Source: Succiniclasticum ruminis DSM 9236 (lineage in GTDB: Bacteria > Bacillota > Negativicutes > Acidaminococcales > Acidaminococcaceae). From it: a stretch of DNA of 64,000 nucleotides. Positions 8,282 to 16,680 of the stretch are shown here, piece after piece. Under the pieces are notes generated by a model. The model saw only the letters and a program-made list of their open reading frames with translations. It ran no database searches and was not told the DNA's origin. Made by a program: the position numbers and the translations under genes. Within the stretch, counting starts at the first letter, position 1. Each line of letters opens with the position of its first letter. The DNA lies in the NCBI RefSeq assembly GCF_900112895.1, contig NZ_FONL01000001.1, positions 366,888 through 430,887 on the forward strand. The letters are read 5' to 3'.

Positions 8282-9610
8282 ATGGACGATTTATCTAACT
8301 TTTTTAAGAACCTTCTGCAAAATGCAAAAGGCTTTTTGCTGCAAATCAAAAACCGGATTCCCAATCTGCGCTGGCAATTACAGAATAACAAGCCGGCAGT
8401 TTTTCTTTGCATTGCGGTGCTGGGCATCCTTCTTTTTTCGTCCCTTAAAGGTCTGATCAAAAGCCCGGCTTCCGCAGACCGCAAGCAAATAAAAGTGGAA
8501 GTCCACACCAAAGTGCTGGCTGCGGGCCCCATGTACAAAACCGTCACCCTGTTCGGCCAGACCAACGCCGCCGCCAAAATCGTTGTGGTGAACAAGTACG
8601 CGGGCATGATCACAGACGTGCAAAAAGACTTGGGGGACAAAGTTTCCGCCGGAGATGTGCTGGCCCAGCAGGATTTAAAGGATATTAACATTCAGGTCAA
8701 CCGGGCGGAAGCGGATTACAAATCTTATGATGCCTACACAGAACGGTATGACGCGACCTTTAATTCCAATTACCAGAAATATATAAGCGAATACAATCTG
8801 AAAAAAACAAATTTTGATCGTTACACGGAATTGTTTAAGAAAGGCGCCGTGTCCAAGCTGGCGCTGGATGAAGCAGAGCAGCAGATGCTCAGCGCCAAAG
8901 CCAACCTGGATTCTCTGACCAGCCAGAAACTGTTTGAAGGAAAACCGGCTTATGTGGCCGAACGGGCCCAACGGGCGGAACAACGGCGCAATTCCATGCT
9001 ACTGCTGGAAAACCAGCGGGCGGATATGACCATCCGGGCGCCGCGGGACGGGGTCATCACCTTCCGCAACGCGGAAGCGGGCAGCTATGTGCAGGCGGGT
9101 TCCCACCTTTTTACCATCGTGGATAACAGCAGCCTGCATCTGGACTGCCAGGTTTCTGAGTACGATGCAGCCCTGCTAAAGACCGGGGAATCTGTTTCGG
9201 TTCTGGTGGAATCGCTGGGGAAAAAATATCCGGGAAAAATCACCTTTGTAAGCCCGGACAAAAGCAAAGAAACCAAAAACTACCTGGTTCGCGTCGCATT
9301 GGACAAAGCAGACGGCCAGCTGAAGTCCGGCATGTTCGCGAAGGGTTCCCTGCGCTTTCTGCAAAAAGATAAAGCGCTGTTCATTAATCGCAGCGCCGTA
9401 TTAGAGCTAAACGGCAAGCAGTACGCTTTTGTATTAGGCGAGGATAAAAAGGCGCACCGCAAAATTATCCAGCCCGGCATACGCAATACGGAAGAACTGG
9501 AAATCGTAAGCGGCTTGAAAGCAGGAGACAAGGTCATCACCGACAACGTGTCCCGCCTGCGGGAAGGCCTGGAAGTTACCGATCTGGGCAAAAAGGATGA
9601 AGAAAAATGA
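8282..9610 (+). CDS. RND efflux membrane-fusion (periplasmic adaptor) protein
   Basis: 442 residues, start ATG preceded by GGAGA. A cytoplasmic N-terminal stretch of ~40 residues and one membrane anchor (AVFLCIAVLGILLFSSL) lead to a biotinyl-lipoyl-like segment (NKYAGMITDVQKDLGDKVSAGDVLAQQD), an alpha-helical hairpin (residues ~140-230) and beta-barrel and proximal domains. It would bridge the inner-membrane pump to an outer-membrane channel. No TolC-like gene is in the window. It overlaps the pump gene by four bases (ATGA), implying coupled translation. The ~40-residue cytoplasmic tail is longer than usual for AcrA-type adaptors. Confidence 0.93.
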   Translation: MDDLSNFFKNLLQNAKGFLLQIKNRIPNLRWQLQNNKPAVFLCIAVLGILLFSSLKGLIKSPASADRKQIKVEVHTKVLAAGPMYKTVTLFGQTNAAAKIVVVNKYAGMITDVQKDLGDKVSAGDVLAQQDLKDINIQVNRAEADYKSYDAYTERYDATFNSNYQKYISEYNLKKTNFDRYTELFKKGAVSKLALDEAEQQMLSAKANLDSLTSQKLFEGKPAYVAERAQRAEQRRNSMLLLENQRADMTIRAPRDGVITFRNAEAGSYVQAGSHLFTIVDNSSLHLDCQVSEYDAALLKTGESVSVLVESLGKKYPGKITFVSPDKSKETKNYLVRVALDKADGQLKSGMFAKGSLRFLQKDKALFINRSAVLELNGKQYAFVLGEDKKAHRKIIQPGIRNTEELEIVSGLKAGDKVITDNVSRLREGLEVTDLGKKDEEK

Positions 9611-12600
9611 ATATAACCAAATTTTCCATCCAGCGCCCCATCGGCATTTCCATGATCTTTATGCTGATCACGGTGCTGGGTCTGTTCAGTTATTCCCACA
9701 TCGGCGTGGAACTGCTACCGGATGTAGATTCTCCCTACATCAGCTGCGTGGTGCAATATCCCGGGGCCAGTACGGAATCGGTAGAACAGCAGCTGACCAA
9801 ACCCATTGAAGACGCCATCTCCACGCTGGAAGGGGTCAAAGAGATTCGTTCCGTCAGCATGACGGGACGCTCGGAAGTGTTTATCGAACTTTCTCCGGAA
9901 CTGGATCCCAACCTGATGTCCGTGGAAGCCACCAAACGTCTGAACAAGATCCGAAGCTCCCTGCCGGCGGATATTGACGAGCCTGTAGTGCTGAAGCGTT
10001 CGGCGGAAGAATACCCTGTTATAGAAATTGCGGTCACCGGCAAGCAGGATGCGGCAGACCTGCATGCAATGGCAGAAAACACCTTTAAGGAAAAGCTGCA
10101 GCAGGCAGAGGGTGTAGCCGACGTTTCCGTCACCGGCGGCGCAGAAAAGGAAATCGCGGTGCTGGTGAACCAGGAAAAGCTGAATTACTACAGCCTGACC
10201 CTGAAAGATATCACCGACGCCATCCGCAGTGAAAACACCATGGTTTCCGCCGGTTCCGTGTATTCGGAGAACCGGCAGGTTTCCGTGCGCCTGGATTCCC
10301 AGTATAAAACCGTTTCGGATATTGAACAGATCAGCCTGACCAAAAACGGCAGGACATTTTTGCTGCGGGACGTGGCAGACGTACAGGTAAAGAATAAACG
10401 AAGCTCCCGTTACGCCCGCATGGACGGCAGCGACGCGGTCTCCATGGAAGTGTACAAGACCAGCGGCAGCAATATCGTGGATACCGCGGATAACGTATTA
10501 AAGAAACTGGAGGAACTGCGCAAAAGTTATCCTGATTACACTTTCACCCTGGTCTATAACCAAGCGACCTTTGTCAAAAATTCCCTGAACAACACGCTGC
10601 GCACCTTACTGGAAGGCCTGGTCACCACCGGTCTGGTCCTGTATCTCTTCCTGCGTGGCTGGCGTTCTGCCTCCGCGGTCATGATCGCTATCCCCACTTC
10701 CCTGATTGCCACCTTCTTTTTGATGTATGCCGCAGGATTCACTTTCAATATGATGTCCCTTATGGGCATGGCCACCTGTATCGGCATTTTAGTGGACGAC
10801 TCCATTGTCGTCCTGGAAAACATCCACCGTTTCCTGCAAAACGGATACAATGCCAGAGACGCCGCGGAGCAGGGACGTATGCAGATCGGCATGGCAGCGA
10901 TCGCCATGACCCTGTGTGACGTGGTCGTGTTTTTGCCCATCGCTTTCATGCAGAGCGCTACGGGTCAGCTGTTCCGCCAGTTCGGTCTCACCATTGTATT
11001 CGCCACCCTCATGTCGCTGGTAGTTTCCTTTACGCTGACTCCCATGATGGCCTCGAAACTGTATGCCGGCGGCCTGGAAGAACCGCAGGGAAAAGTCTGG
11101 GACTTTTTTGACAATCTGGAGCGGAATACCATCCGTCGTTATGAAGTATTGCTGCGGAACTGCCTGCAGCATCCCAAAAAACTGCTGACAGGCATCATCG
11201 CCCTGTTTTTATGCAGCCTGCTACTGATCCCGTTAGGCATCGTGGGCGCCGAGTACATGCCCAAAACAGATGAAAGCGCGCTGCAGGTCAATGTGGAACT
11301 GCCTATCGGTTCCAACGCCCAGCAGACTAACGAAGTGCTGCTGCTCTTTGACGATTACCTGCGCACTATCCCGGAAATCAAACACCATATGTCCTATGTG
11401 ACTACCCTGGAGCGCAACGGCAAAATCTCCATCACGTTATACAGCAAAAACGAACGTTCCCGCAGCGTCTGGACCATTGCGGAAGACATCCGCGCCTTTG
11501 CCCGGAATAATCTGGGCAGCGCCAGGGCCCGGGTCAATGTCATCCAATCTTCTGTAGCCGGCGTTTCCGGCGGCCGCAATCTGGTGCGTTCACCTTTGCA
11601 GATAGAATTAAAAGGCTCCAGCATGGAAGTTCTGGCGGAAGAATCCGCCAAAGTGGAAAAAATTTTAAGAGAAACAAACGGCGTCAAGGACGTAAAAAAT
11701 TCTTATGTAGAAGGAAATCCGGAACTGAAAGTAGTGGTTGACCGGGACAAGCTGGAATATTACGGCGTCAGTTTAAGCCAGGTGCTTCGGTCCTTTGCCT
11801 CTGCCATCACCGGGCAGCGGGCGGGCGTACTGGCCAACGATGAAAACAACCATGGCAAGGATACGGATATCAATGTCCGCTTTGCGGGAGGCGAAGGCTA
11901 CCAGATGGATGAACTGAAGTCCATCCCCATCCCCGCTAAGACAGGCAGCGTATATCTTGGAGACATTGCGGAAATCAAAGAAACGGTAGGCCCCACCACC
12001 ATCCGGCGCCTGAACAAGGAACGCTTCATCAACGTGCAGGCTAACCTGACAGACCGGCCCCTGAACGAAGTGAAACAGGAAGTTGAACAAAAAATAAAAG
12101 CGGCCAGCCTGCGCTGCCGCTATGAATTCTCCGGCCAGACGGCCACCATGAATACTTCCTTTAAGGAAATGATCATGGCCCTCACCATGTCTCTTCTATT
12201 AATATATCTGTTGCTGGCGGTTCTGTATGAATCTGTCTTTACTCCCTTTATCCGGATGTTCTCTTTGCCTCTGGGTATCATCGGTTCCATCTTCTTCCTG
12301 CTGTTCACCAACAACACCATCAACCTGTATTCGCTGATCGGTATTCTGGTGATGGACGGCCTTGTCGCCAAAAACGGCACGTTGCTGTTAGACTACACTC
12401 TTACCCGGATTCACGAAGGCATTTCTCCTCTGGAAGCTGTAGTAGAAGCCGGCAAAGTCCGGCTGAAACCTATCTTCATGACCGCTATAACTATGGTAGT
12501 CGGCATGCTGCCCACCGCCCTGAGCCTTTCAGAAGGTTCTGAGACCCGGGTCAGCATGGCCTGGGTCATCATCGGCGGCATGATTACATCAACGGTGTTT

Positions 12601-12663
12601 ACGTTGTTTGTGATACCGGTTCTGTTCCTCTGGCTGAAGAAACGGTTCCCGAAGAGGATATAA
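9607..12663 (+). CDS. RND-family efflux pump, HAE1 (AcrB-like) class
   Basis: 1018 residues, the normal size. The N-terminus (MNITKFSIQRPIGISMIFMLITVLGL) is the first membrane helix, followed by a periplasmic porter domain with PGASTESVE. The first helix bundle carries GILVDDSIVVLENI with paired Asp of the proton relay; the second periplasmic half and second bundle (MDGLVAKNGTLLLDY) follow. It exports amphipathic or toxic compounds from periplasm or inner membrane using the proton gradient. Lying inside a metal/tetrapyrrole island on the opposite strand, it might export a porphyrin or metal chelator, but that is inference. Confidence 0.95.
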   Translation: MNITKFSIQRPIGISMIFMLITVLGLFSYSHIGVELLPDVDSPYISCVVQYPGASTESVEQQLTKPIEDAISTLEGVKEIRSVSMTGRSEVFIELSPELDPNLMSVEATKRLNKIRSSLPADIDEPVVLKRSAEEYPVIEIAVTGKQDAADLHAMAENTFKEKLQQAEGVADVSVTGGAEKEIAVLVNQEKLNYYSLTLKDITDAIRSENTMVSAGSVYSENRQVSVRLDSQYKTVSDIEQISLTKNGRTFLLRDVADVQVKNKRSSRYARMDGSDAVSMEVYKTSGSNIVDTADNVLKKLEELRKSYPDYTFTLVYNQATFVKNSLNNTLRTLLEGLVTTGLVLYLFLRGWRSASAVMIAIPTSLIATFFLMYAAGFTFNMMSLMGMATCIGILVDDSIVVLENIHRFLQNGYNARDAAEQGRMQIGMAAIAMTLCDVVVFLPIAFMQSATGQLFRQFGLTIVFATLMSLVVSFTLTPMMASKLYAGGLEEPQGKVWDFFDNLERNTIRRYEVLLRNCLQHPKKLLTGIIALFLCSLLLIPLGIVGAEYMPKTDESALQVNVELPIGSNAQQTNEVLLLFDDYLRTIPEIKHHMSYVTTLERNGKISITLYSKNERSRSVWTIAEDIRAFARNNLGSARARVNVIQSSVAGVSGGRNLVRSPLQIELKGSSMEVLAEESAKVEKILRETNGVKDVKNSYVEGNPELKVVVDRDKLEYYGVSLSQVLRSFASAITGQRAGVLANDENNHGKDTDINVRFAGGEGYQMDELKSIPIPAKTGSVYLGDIAEIKETVGPTTIRRLNKERFINVQANLTDRPLNEVKQEVEQKIKAASLRCRYEFSGQTATMNTSFKEMIMALTMSLLLIYLLLAVLYESVFTPFIRMFSLPLGIIGSIFFLLFTNNTINLYSLIGILVMDGLVAKNGTLLLDYTLTRIHEGISPLEAVVEAGKVRLKPIFMTAITMVVGMLPTALSLSEGSETRVSMAWVIIGGMITSTVFTLFVIPVLFLWLKKRFPKRI

Positions 12664-12677
12664 GGAAGCAAAATTTT

Positions 12678-12715
12678 AGAGCAGCGCTGATTAACTTCAG
12701 CACTGCTCTTTTTGA
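12678..12715 (+). terminator. Terminator of the RND operon
   Basis: AGAGCAGCGCTGA, 6-nt loop, TCAGCACTGCTCT (one mismatch), then TTTTT. Confidence 0.85.
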
Positions 12716-12730
12716 TTTGTTCGTAGAAAT

Positions 12731-12763
12731 ATCTGATACAGGAAAAATCACCCCGTATCAGAT
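12731..12763 (-). terminator. Hairpin after the NifB-like gene
   Basis: ATCTGATAC / GTATCAGAT, a perfect 9-bp stem with a 15-nt loop just past the stop codon of the minus-strand operon. The U-run is poor, so termination is likely but not certain. Confidence 0.5.
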
Positions 12764-12777
12764 TTCACTGCAGAAAT

Positions 12778-13665
12778 TCACTTCCCTTTCAGTCTTCCAA
12801 CTGCATCGGCACGACAGTGATTACAGTGCTTCATCTGCCGGATCTTTTTACCGCAGGTTTGCCGCAGTTTTTCAATCTGTTCACAAGACGGCGGTTTTTC
12901 TTTTTCCAATTCACTGCCATGCACCGGCAGCAACGGGATGATGTTCATAACATCACATTGCAACTCGTCCGCCAGGTTTGCTACCTTTTCAATCTGGTCC
13001 AGGTTGATTCCGTCAATCGCTACACAGTTAATTTTGATAAACAGGCCCAGTTTTTTAGCGGCCCGTATCCCCCCGACCTGCTGGCGAAAAAGCAGTTTGG
13101 CAGCTTCCACCCCTCTGAATTGCGTTCCTTTATAATTGACAAACGCATATAATTTTGCTCCGCATTCCGCTTCAACACAATTCACCGTCACCGTCACAAA
13201 ACGCACGCCGCTCTCCAGCAGTTCCTCCGCATATTCCAGCAACAGTAATCCGTTTGTGGAAAGACACAAATACACTTCCGGATCCACGGCACGTATCTTC
13301 CGTAATGTTTCCTTTACAACCGGCCAGTTGGCCAGGGCATCTCCCGGCCCGGCAACACCGGCAACCGTAATTTCGGGGAATTGCTTCTTCTGGCTTAAGT
13401 ACCAGTCAAGCGCCTCCACCGGTGTCATCACCAGCGCCGTCACCCCGGGCCGGCATTCGTTGGCACAGCAGTACTTGCGCAGACAGTACCGGCACTGAAT
13501 GTTACAGGCAGGAGCCACCGGCAGATGGATCCGCGCGTACTGGTTCAGGCTTTCGGAAAAACAGGGATGCCTCGCAAAGTCATTTTCTCCTGCGCTGACA
13601 CTGCTTTTAAAAATGTTTCCCTGTACAGTTGTGTTTGTTCTTCTGCTTTCCTGCGTCAAATGCAA
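12778..13665 (-). CDS. NifB-like radical SAM protein
   Basis: 295 residues. HPCFSE (Cys35) and ARIHLPVAPACNIQCRYC (Cys54, 58, 61) carry the NifB-type radical SAM signature, followed by the NifB-typical RPGVTA, VAGPGDALAN and a C-terminal HCNHCRADAVG. NifB fuses two [4Fe-4S] units into the 8Fe core of nitrogenase cofactors using SAM. There is no C-terminal NifX-like domain. The start is a TTG (13665, or 13659 with better spacing from GAGG). It is the last gene of an operon with a D/K pair that lacks cofactor ligands, so its product may serve a different cluster or another protein. BioB- or MoaA-type enzymes fit much less well. Confidence 0.85.
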   Translation of the reverse strand: MHLTQESRRTNTTVQGNIFKSSVSAGENDFARHPCFSESLNQYARIHLPVAPACNIQCRYCLRKYCCANECRPGVTALVMTPVEALDWYLSQKKQFPEITVAGVAGPGDALANWPVVKETLRKIRAVDPEVYLCLSTNGLLLLEYAEELLESGVRFVTVTVNCVEAECGAKLYAFVNYKGTQFRGVEAAKLLFRQQVGGIRAAKKLGLFIKINCVAIDGINLDQIEKVANLADELQCDVMNIIPLLPVHGSELEKEKPPSCEQIEKLRQTCGKKIRQMKHCNHCRADAVGRLKGK

Positions 13666-13720
13666 AACCTCAACTTTTATACTGAACTTAATGAGACTCC
13701 TGTTAAATCCGTCTCTGCTT

Positions 13721-14980
13721 TTAATCCCGCAACGCCCGGAAGATTCCTTCCGCTTTATAGCGCACCCGCATTACCGCGTTCACGATCTGCTGGACGAGAT
13801 ACGCTGTGCCTTCCGCTCCCAACAGTGTCTGCCGTGTCAGGCAGACTTCGTCAACGACGGGATAAACGTAACGCACCAGTGGGAGTGAAAACCGCTCCGC
13901 CAGCTCTGCCTCAAAAGAAGAACCCAGCAACAGTACCGCATTGGAATGCTGTAATTCCGTTTCCAACTGATCCTGGTCGCCGGCATCTGCATCAAACCCG
14001 GCTGTAACATCCATCCCCAGTTCATCCTGCAGAAACCGCTTCATCCCGGGACGATGTGCCCGGTCGCCGGTAACCACTGCCGGAAGAAGGTACAGCGTCG
14101 TAAGGTACATGCCGCTGTATCGGACCACCCGGTCTGCTTCCTTTTCCATTTTGCGGATTTCTTCTGAAAAGTCCACCGACAGGCATTCTTCGAGTTTCTG
14201 TAAAAACATCCGCATACCCTGGATTCCATACGGATACTCACAGCGCAAATACGGGATGCCGAACTGCTCCCACATTATTTTCGCCAGTTTTTCCCCACGC
14301 CCGAAAACAATATTCATATCTGCCTGTCCCATACGGCTTATCTCTTTCGTGGTACATTGATGCGAAGCACAAAGGATTTCCAGCTTACCCGCAAACAACC
14401 GGCGCAGATACTGTAAATCATTGATGCTGTAAGGATCGCTGGCCATAATACCCAATATATTTACTGTAGGTAATTTCTTTGAAACAAAGTTCTGGTCCGC
14501 TGCACTGCCTGTTTCCCTTTTGATTTCGTTTTCTGCAGTTTCATGCCCTGCCATCAAAGGCAGCAAAGCCAGAAGCGCCCGTTCGATGCCGTCATTTTCG
14601 TTTCCCGCATAACCCGGCGCCGGAATATACAGTACCGTATGCTCCGGATGTTCCTCCTGCCAACGGTCCACCGCACTTTCCGTATCGTCCCCAATCATAT
14701 TGGGGATGCAGCCACTGATCACAAAGATGACCTTTGCATCCGGATACAGCTGCGTTATATTATCCAGCCCCTGCGGAATCAGTTCCGTTCCGCCCTGTAT
14801 CACATTTTCTTCATATACCACAGTGCTTGCCTGCCGGAAATCATCCGGCTGCTGCAGCATACCGGCAGCCAGAGAACCCCAGTGACAACCCACGACCGAA
14901 TGCTGCAAAACCGCCCCGTCCCGGATGCCGGACAAAGCACGCGCCGCACCGATCAGGGCGCATCCGCTCATCGGTTTCAT
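13721..14980 (-). CDS. Nitrogenase-like component 1, K-type subunit (pair 1)
   Basis: 419 residues from the ATG at 14980, which overlaps the D-gene stop as ATGA; GGAGG lies 11 nt upstream. A GTG at 14998 is an alternative. Three cysteines occupy the K-type cluster positions: Cys7 (SGCALIG), Cys32 (VVGCHWG) and Cys91 (SGCIPNMIGDD). The C-terminus (LLGSSFEAELA, GAEGTAYLVQQIVNAVM) follows NifK/NifE folds. With the D partner offering one cysteine at an equivalent site, the pair could hold one [4Fe-4S] cluster, as in BchYZ or NifEN. The gene sits between its D partner and the NifB-like gene. Confidence 0.85.
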   Translation of the reverse strand: MKPMSGCALIGAARALSGIRDGAVLQHSVVGCHWGSLAAGMLQQPDDFRQASTVVYEENVIQGGTELIPQGLDNITQLYPDAKVIFVISGCIPNMIGDDTESAVDRWQEEHPEHTVLYIPAPGYAGNENDGIERALLALLPLMAGHETAENEIKRETGSAADQNFVSKKLPTVNILGIMASDPYSINDLQYLRRLFAGKLEILCASHQCTTKEISRMGQADMNIVFGRGEKLAKIMWEQFGIPYLRCEYPYGIQGMRMFLQKLEECLSVDFSEEIRKMEKEADRVVRYSGMYLTTLYLLPAVVTGDRAHRPGMKRFLQDELGMDVTAGFDADAGDQDQLETELQHSNAVLLLGSSFEAELAERFSLPLVRYVYPVVDEVCLTRQTLLGAEGTAYLVQQIVNAVMRVRYKAEGIFRALRD

Positions 14981-16473
14981 CGTTTCCGCAACCTCCACAT
15001 CCTGGTATACATTTCCCTGGAAGCCCAGGTATTGCTGTCATCCGTTCGCAGCGGGTAAAAGACCGGATCATACTCCATCCGGTTCAACAACAAATGCCCG
15101 GGCGGTTCCTGCTGCCGCACCCTTGCGGCAAACTCCGCTGCCACTTCGGCAAAACTGTCATAGTCAAAAACGACCCTGTCCAGAAAGCCGGGCATTACCG
15201 GCTTGCCAAACTGCGCATAGCGGGGGTGGCTGCCGCAAATCAGAAACTCGCTGTCATCAATGATCTTTTGCATCTGTTCTGCCGATGGGTCCACCGTCAG
15301 GTCCGCATGGCAGTGATACAGCTCCATGGCCTCCCGGATCCTGCCGTAAAGCCGTTCCATCATTACAGAATCCACGGCAAAATCCCGCTGAAAATTTGGA
15401 TTGGGGATCAGCAGGATATGGCGGAGCGGCACCCCGTCATCTGCTTCATAACATTTGATCAGCTCCGGCAATGCGGAAAGGCTGTTGGTGATCAGACAGA
15501 ACCGGTGCCCGGAGAGTACCTGCTTCGATTCTTCCAGAAGTGGGCGGATCCTTGCCTCTTCTTCATCCAGCACCGCCTGCACACGGGGCAGGATGCCCAG
15601 CATCCGTCCTATGGTTTCATATAACTCCCGCATACCGTCCAGCCCGTGCCACTGGTACAGGTCGGCCACATGCAGATAAGGCGTGCCAAACGTTTCTTCC
15701 ATAGCCATGGCCCATTTTTTCCGGCGCACCAGATTCAGCGCTGCCCGGGGCATCTGCCGGATCTGTTCCAGCCCGGCGGCAGGTAAGAACGCATTAACCC
15801 GGATTCCCATACTGGCCAGCAGGCCACTCATCCGTTTCAGCTTTTCCGTTCCGCCGTACCCCCAGATAAAACTTTCAATATTGATGGACAGCGGGTCTTT
15901 TGCCTGCGGTTCCATTACCTGGTCCACCAGCGCGTTCATGACTTCCACATAGCCGCACCCGCGGTAGTCGGCGCCGGAAAACTTCTGCTTACAGTTCTGC
16001 CGGGCCCGCTCCGCAATATTCTTCCGGGAATTGGTTTTATCCATATGGGAAAAAGCCTGGGATTTCACAATCACAAGCTTCGCTTTCACTTCTGCCTGCA
16101 TATCCTGCGCAATACCATACAGGTCGTCATTGATGACATCCGAAACAACCGTCGGCAAAATGAAAATCATTTCCGGCTTCTTTGTCCTGTCGATTTCCGG
16201 CAACAGGCGGCGCAGCTTCCGTTCCCCTCCGAAAATGACATCCCGGTCCGTCAGACCGGCGCACTCCAGATTCGCAACCGGGCCGCTGCGGACACGTACG
16301 GTATTCCGGTAATGGAACCCGCAGCCCCGGGGTCCGTACATCACGGTAACCGCATGAGGGATTTCCTGTATGGCAGCCAGGCTGCCGGACTGTTTCCCGT
16401 TAACCCCCAGCCTGTGCAGCAGGGTAAAGGGCTTCATATCCAGAAACAGCATGTCGCTGTAGTATTCGTTCAT
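14977..16473 (-). CDS. Nitrogenase-like component 1, D-type subunit (pair 1)
   Basis: 498 residues; ATG with GGGAG 6 nt upstream. GPRGCGFHYR (Cys51) and LTDRDVIFGGERKL are hallmark component-1 motifs. The other two P-cluster cysteine positions are not Cys (first region GVNGKQSG; third LPTVVSDVINDD), though Cys71 (LECAGLT) is extra. The NifD cofactor cysteine region LNLVHC reads LNLVRR here, and no histidine matches the second ligand. It cannot bind FeMo-co in the known way. A DPOR/COR-like reductase or a NifEN-like scaffold fits better. First gene of the operon D-K-NifB-like; a Fur-like dyad lies 35 bp upstream. Confidence 0.85.
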   Translation of the reverse strand: MNEYYSDMLFLDMKPFTLLHRLGVNGKQSGSLAAIQEIPHAVTVMYGPRGCGFHYRNTVRVRSGPVANLECAGLTDRDVIFGGERKLRRLLPEIDRTKKPEMIFILPTVVSDVINDDLYGIAQDMQAEVKAKLVIVKSQAFSHMDKTNSRKNIAERARQNCKQKFSGADYRGCGYVEVMNALVDQVMEPQAKDPLSINIESFIWGYGGTEKLKRMSGLLASMGIRVNAFLPAAGLEQIRQMPRAALNLVRRKKWAMAMEETFGTPYLHVADLYQWHGLDGMRELYETIGRMLGILPRVQAVLDEEEARIRPLLEESKQVLSGHRFCLITNSLSALPELIKCYEADDGVPLRHILLIPNPNFQRDFAVDSVMMERLYGRIREAMELYHCHADLTVDPSAEQMQKIIDDSEFLICGSHPRYAQFGKPVMPGFLDRVVFDYDSFAEVAAEFAARVRQQEPPGHLLLNRMEYDPVFYPLRTDDSNTWASREMYTRMWRLRKR

Positions 16474-16507
16474 CGGTTACTCCCGTCAAGATTGGTTATG
16501 TTGCTGC

Positions 16508-16525
16508 TAATAATAACGATTATTA
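16508..16525. promoter_or_regulatory. AT-rich dyad, possible Fur-family operator
   Basis: TAATAAT, AACG, ATTATTA: a perfect 7-bp inverted repeat 35 bp upstream of the D-type gene. Confidence 0.4.
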
Positions 16526-16609
16526 ACCTTTATTAATATTTTACCAAACTCAGCACTTTGTTAAAACATTTTGCGGTATATTTTTAGTATAAAGTAATTC
16601 AGAAAAATG

Positions 16610-16649
16610 AGCCGGAAATCTGGAAACCAATAATTCCAGATTTCCGGCT
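16610..16649 (-). terminator. Terminator of receptor 3
   Basis: A perfect 16-bp stem (AGCCGGAAATCTGGAA and its complement) with an 8-nt loop; a U-rich tail follows on the minus strand. Confidence 0.85.
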
Positions 16650-16680
16650 TTTGTTATATTATGTATTCTGCAAAATGTGG

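Noticed and set aside
14734..15624. Long plus-strand open frame (296 codons) and similar ones at 32249-32965 and 39505-40059
   Set aside because: They are antisense to well-supported genes with clear family motifs and have Pro/His-rich, family-free translations.
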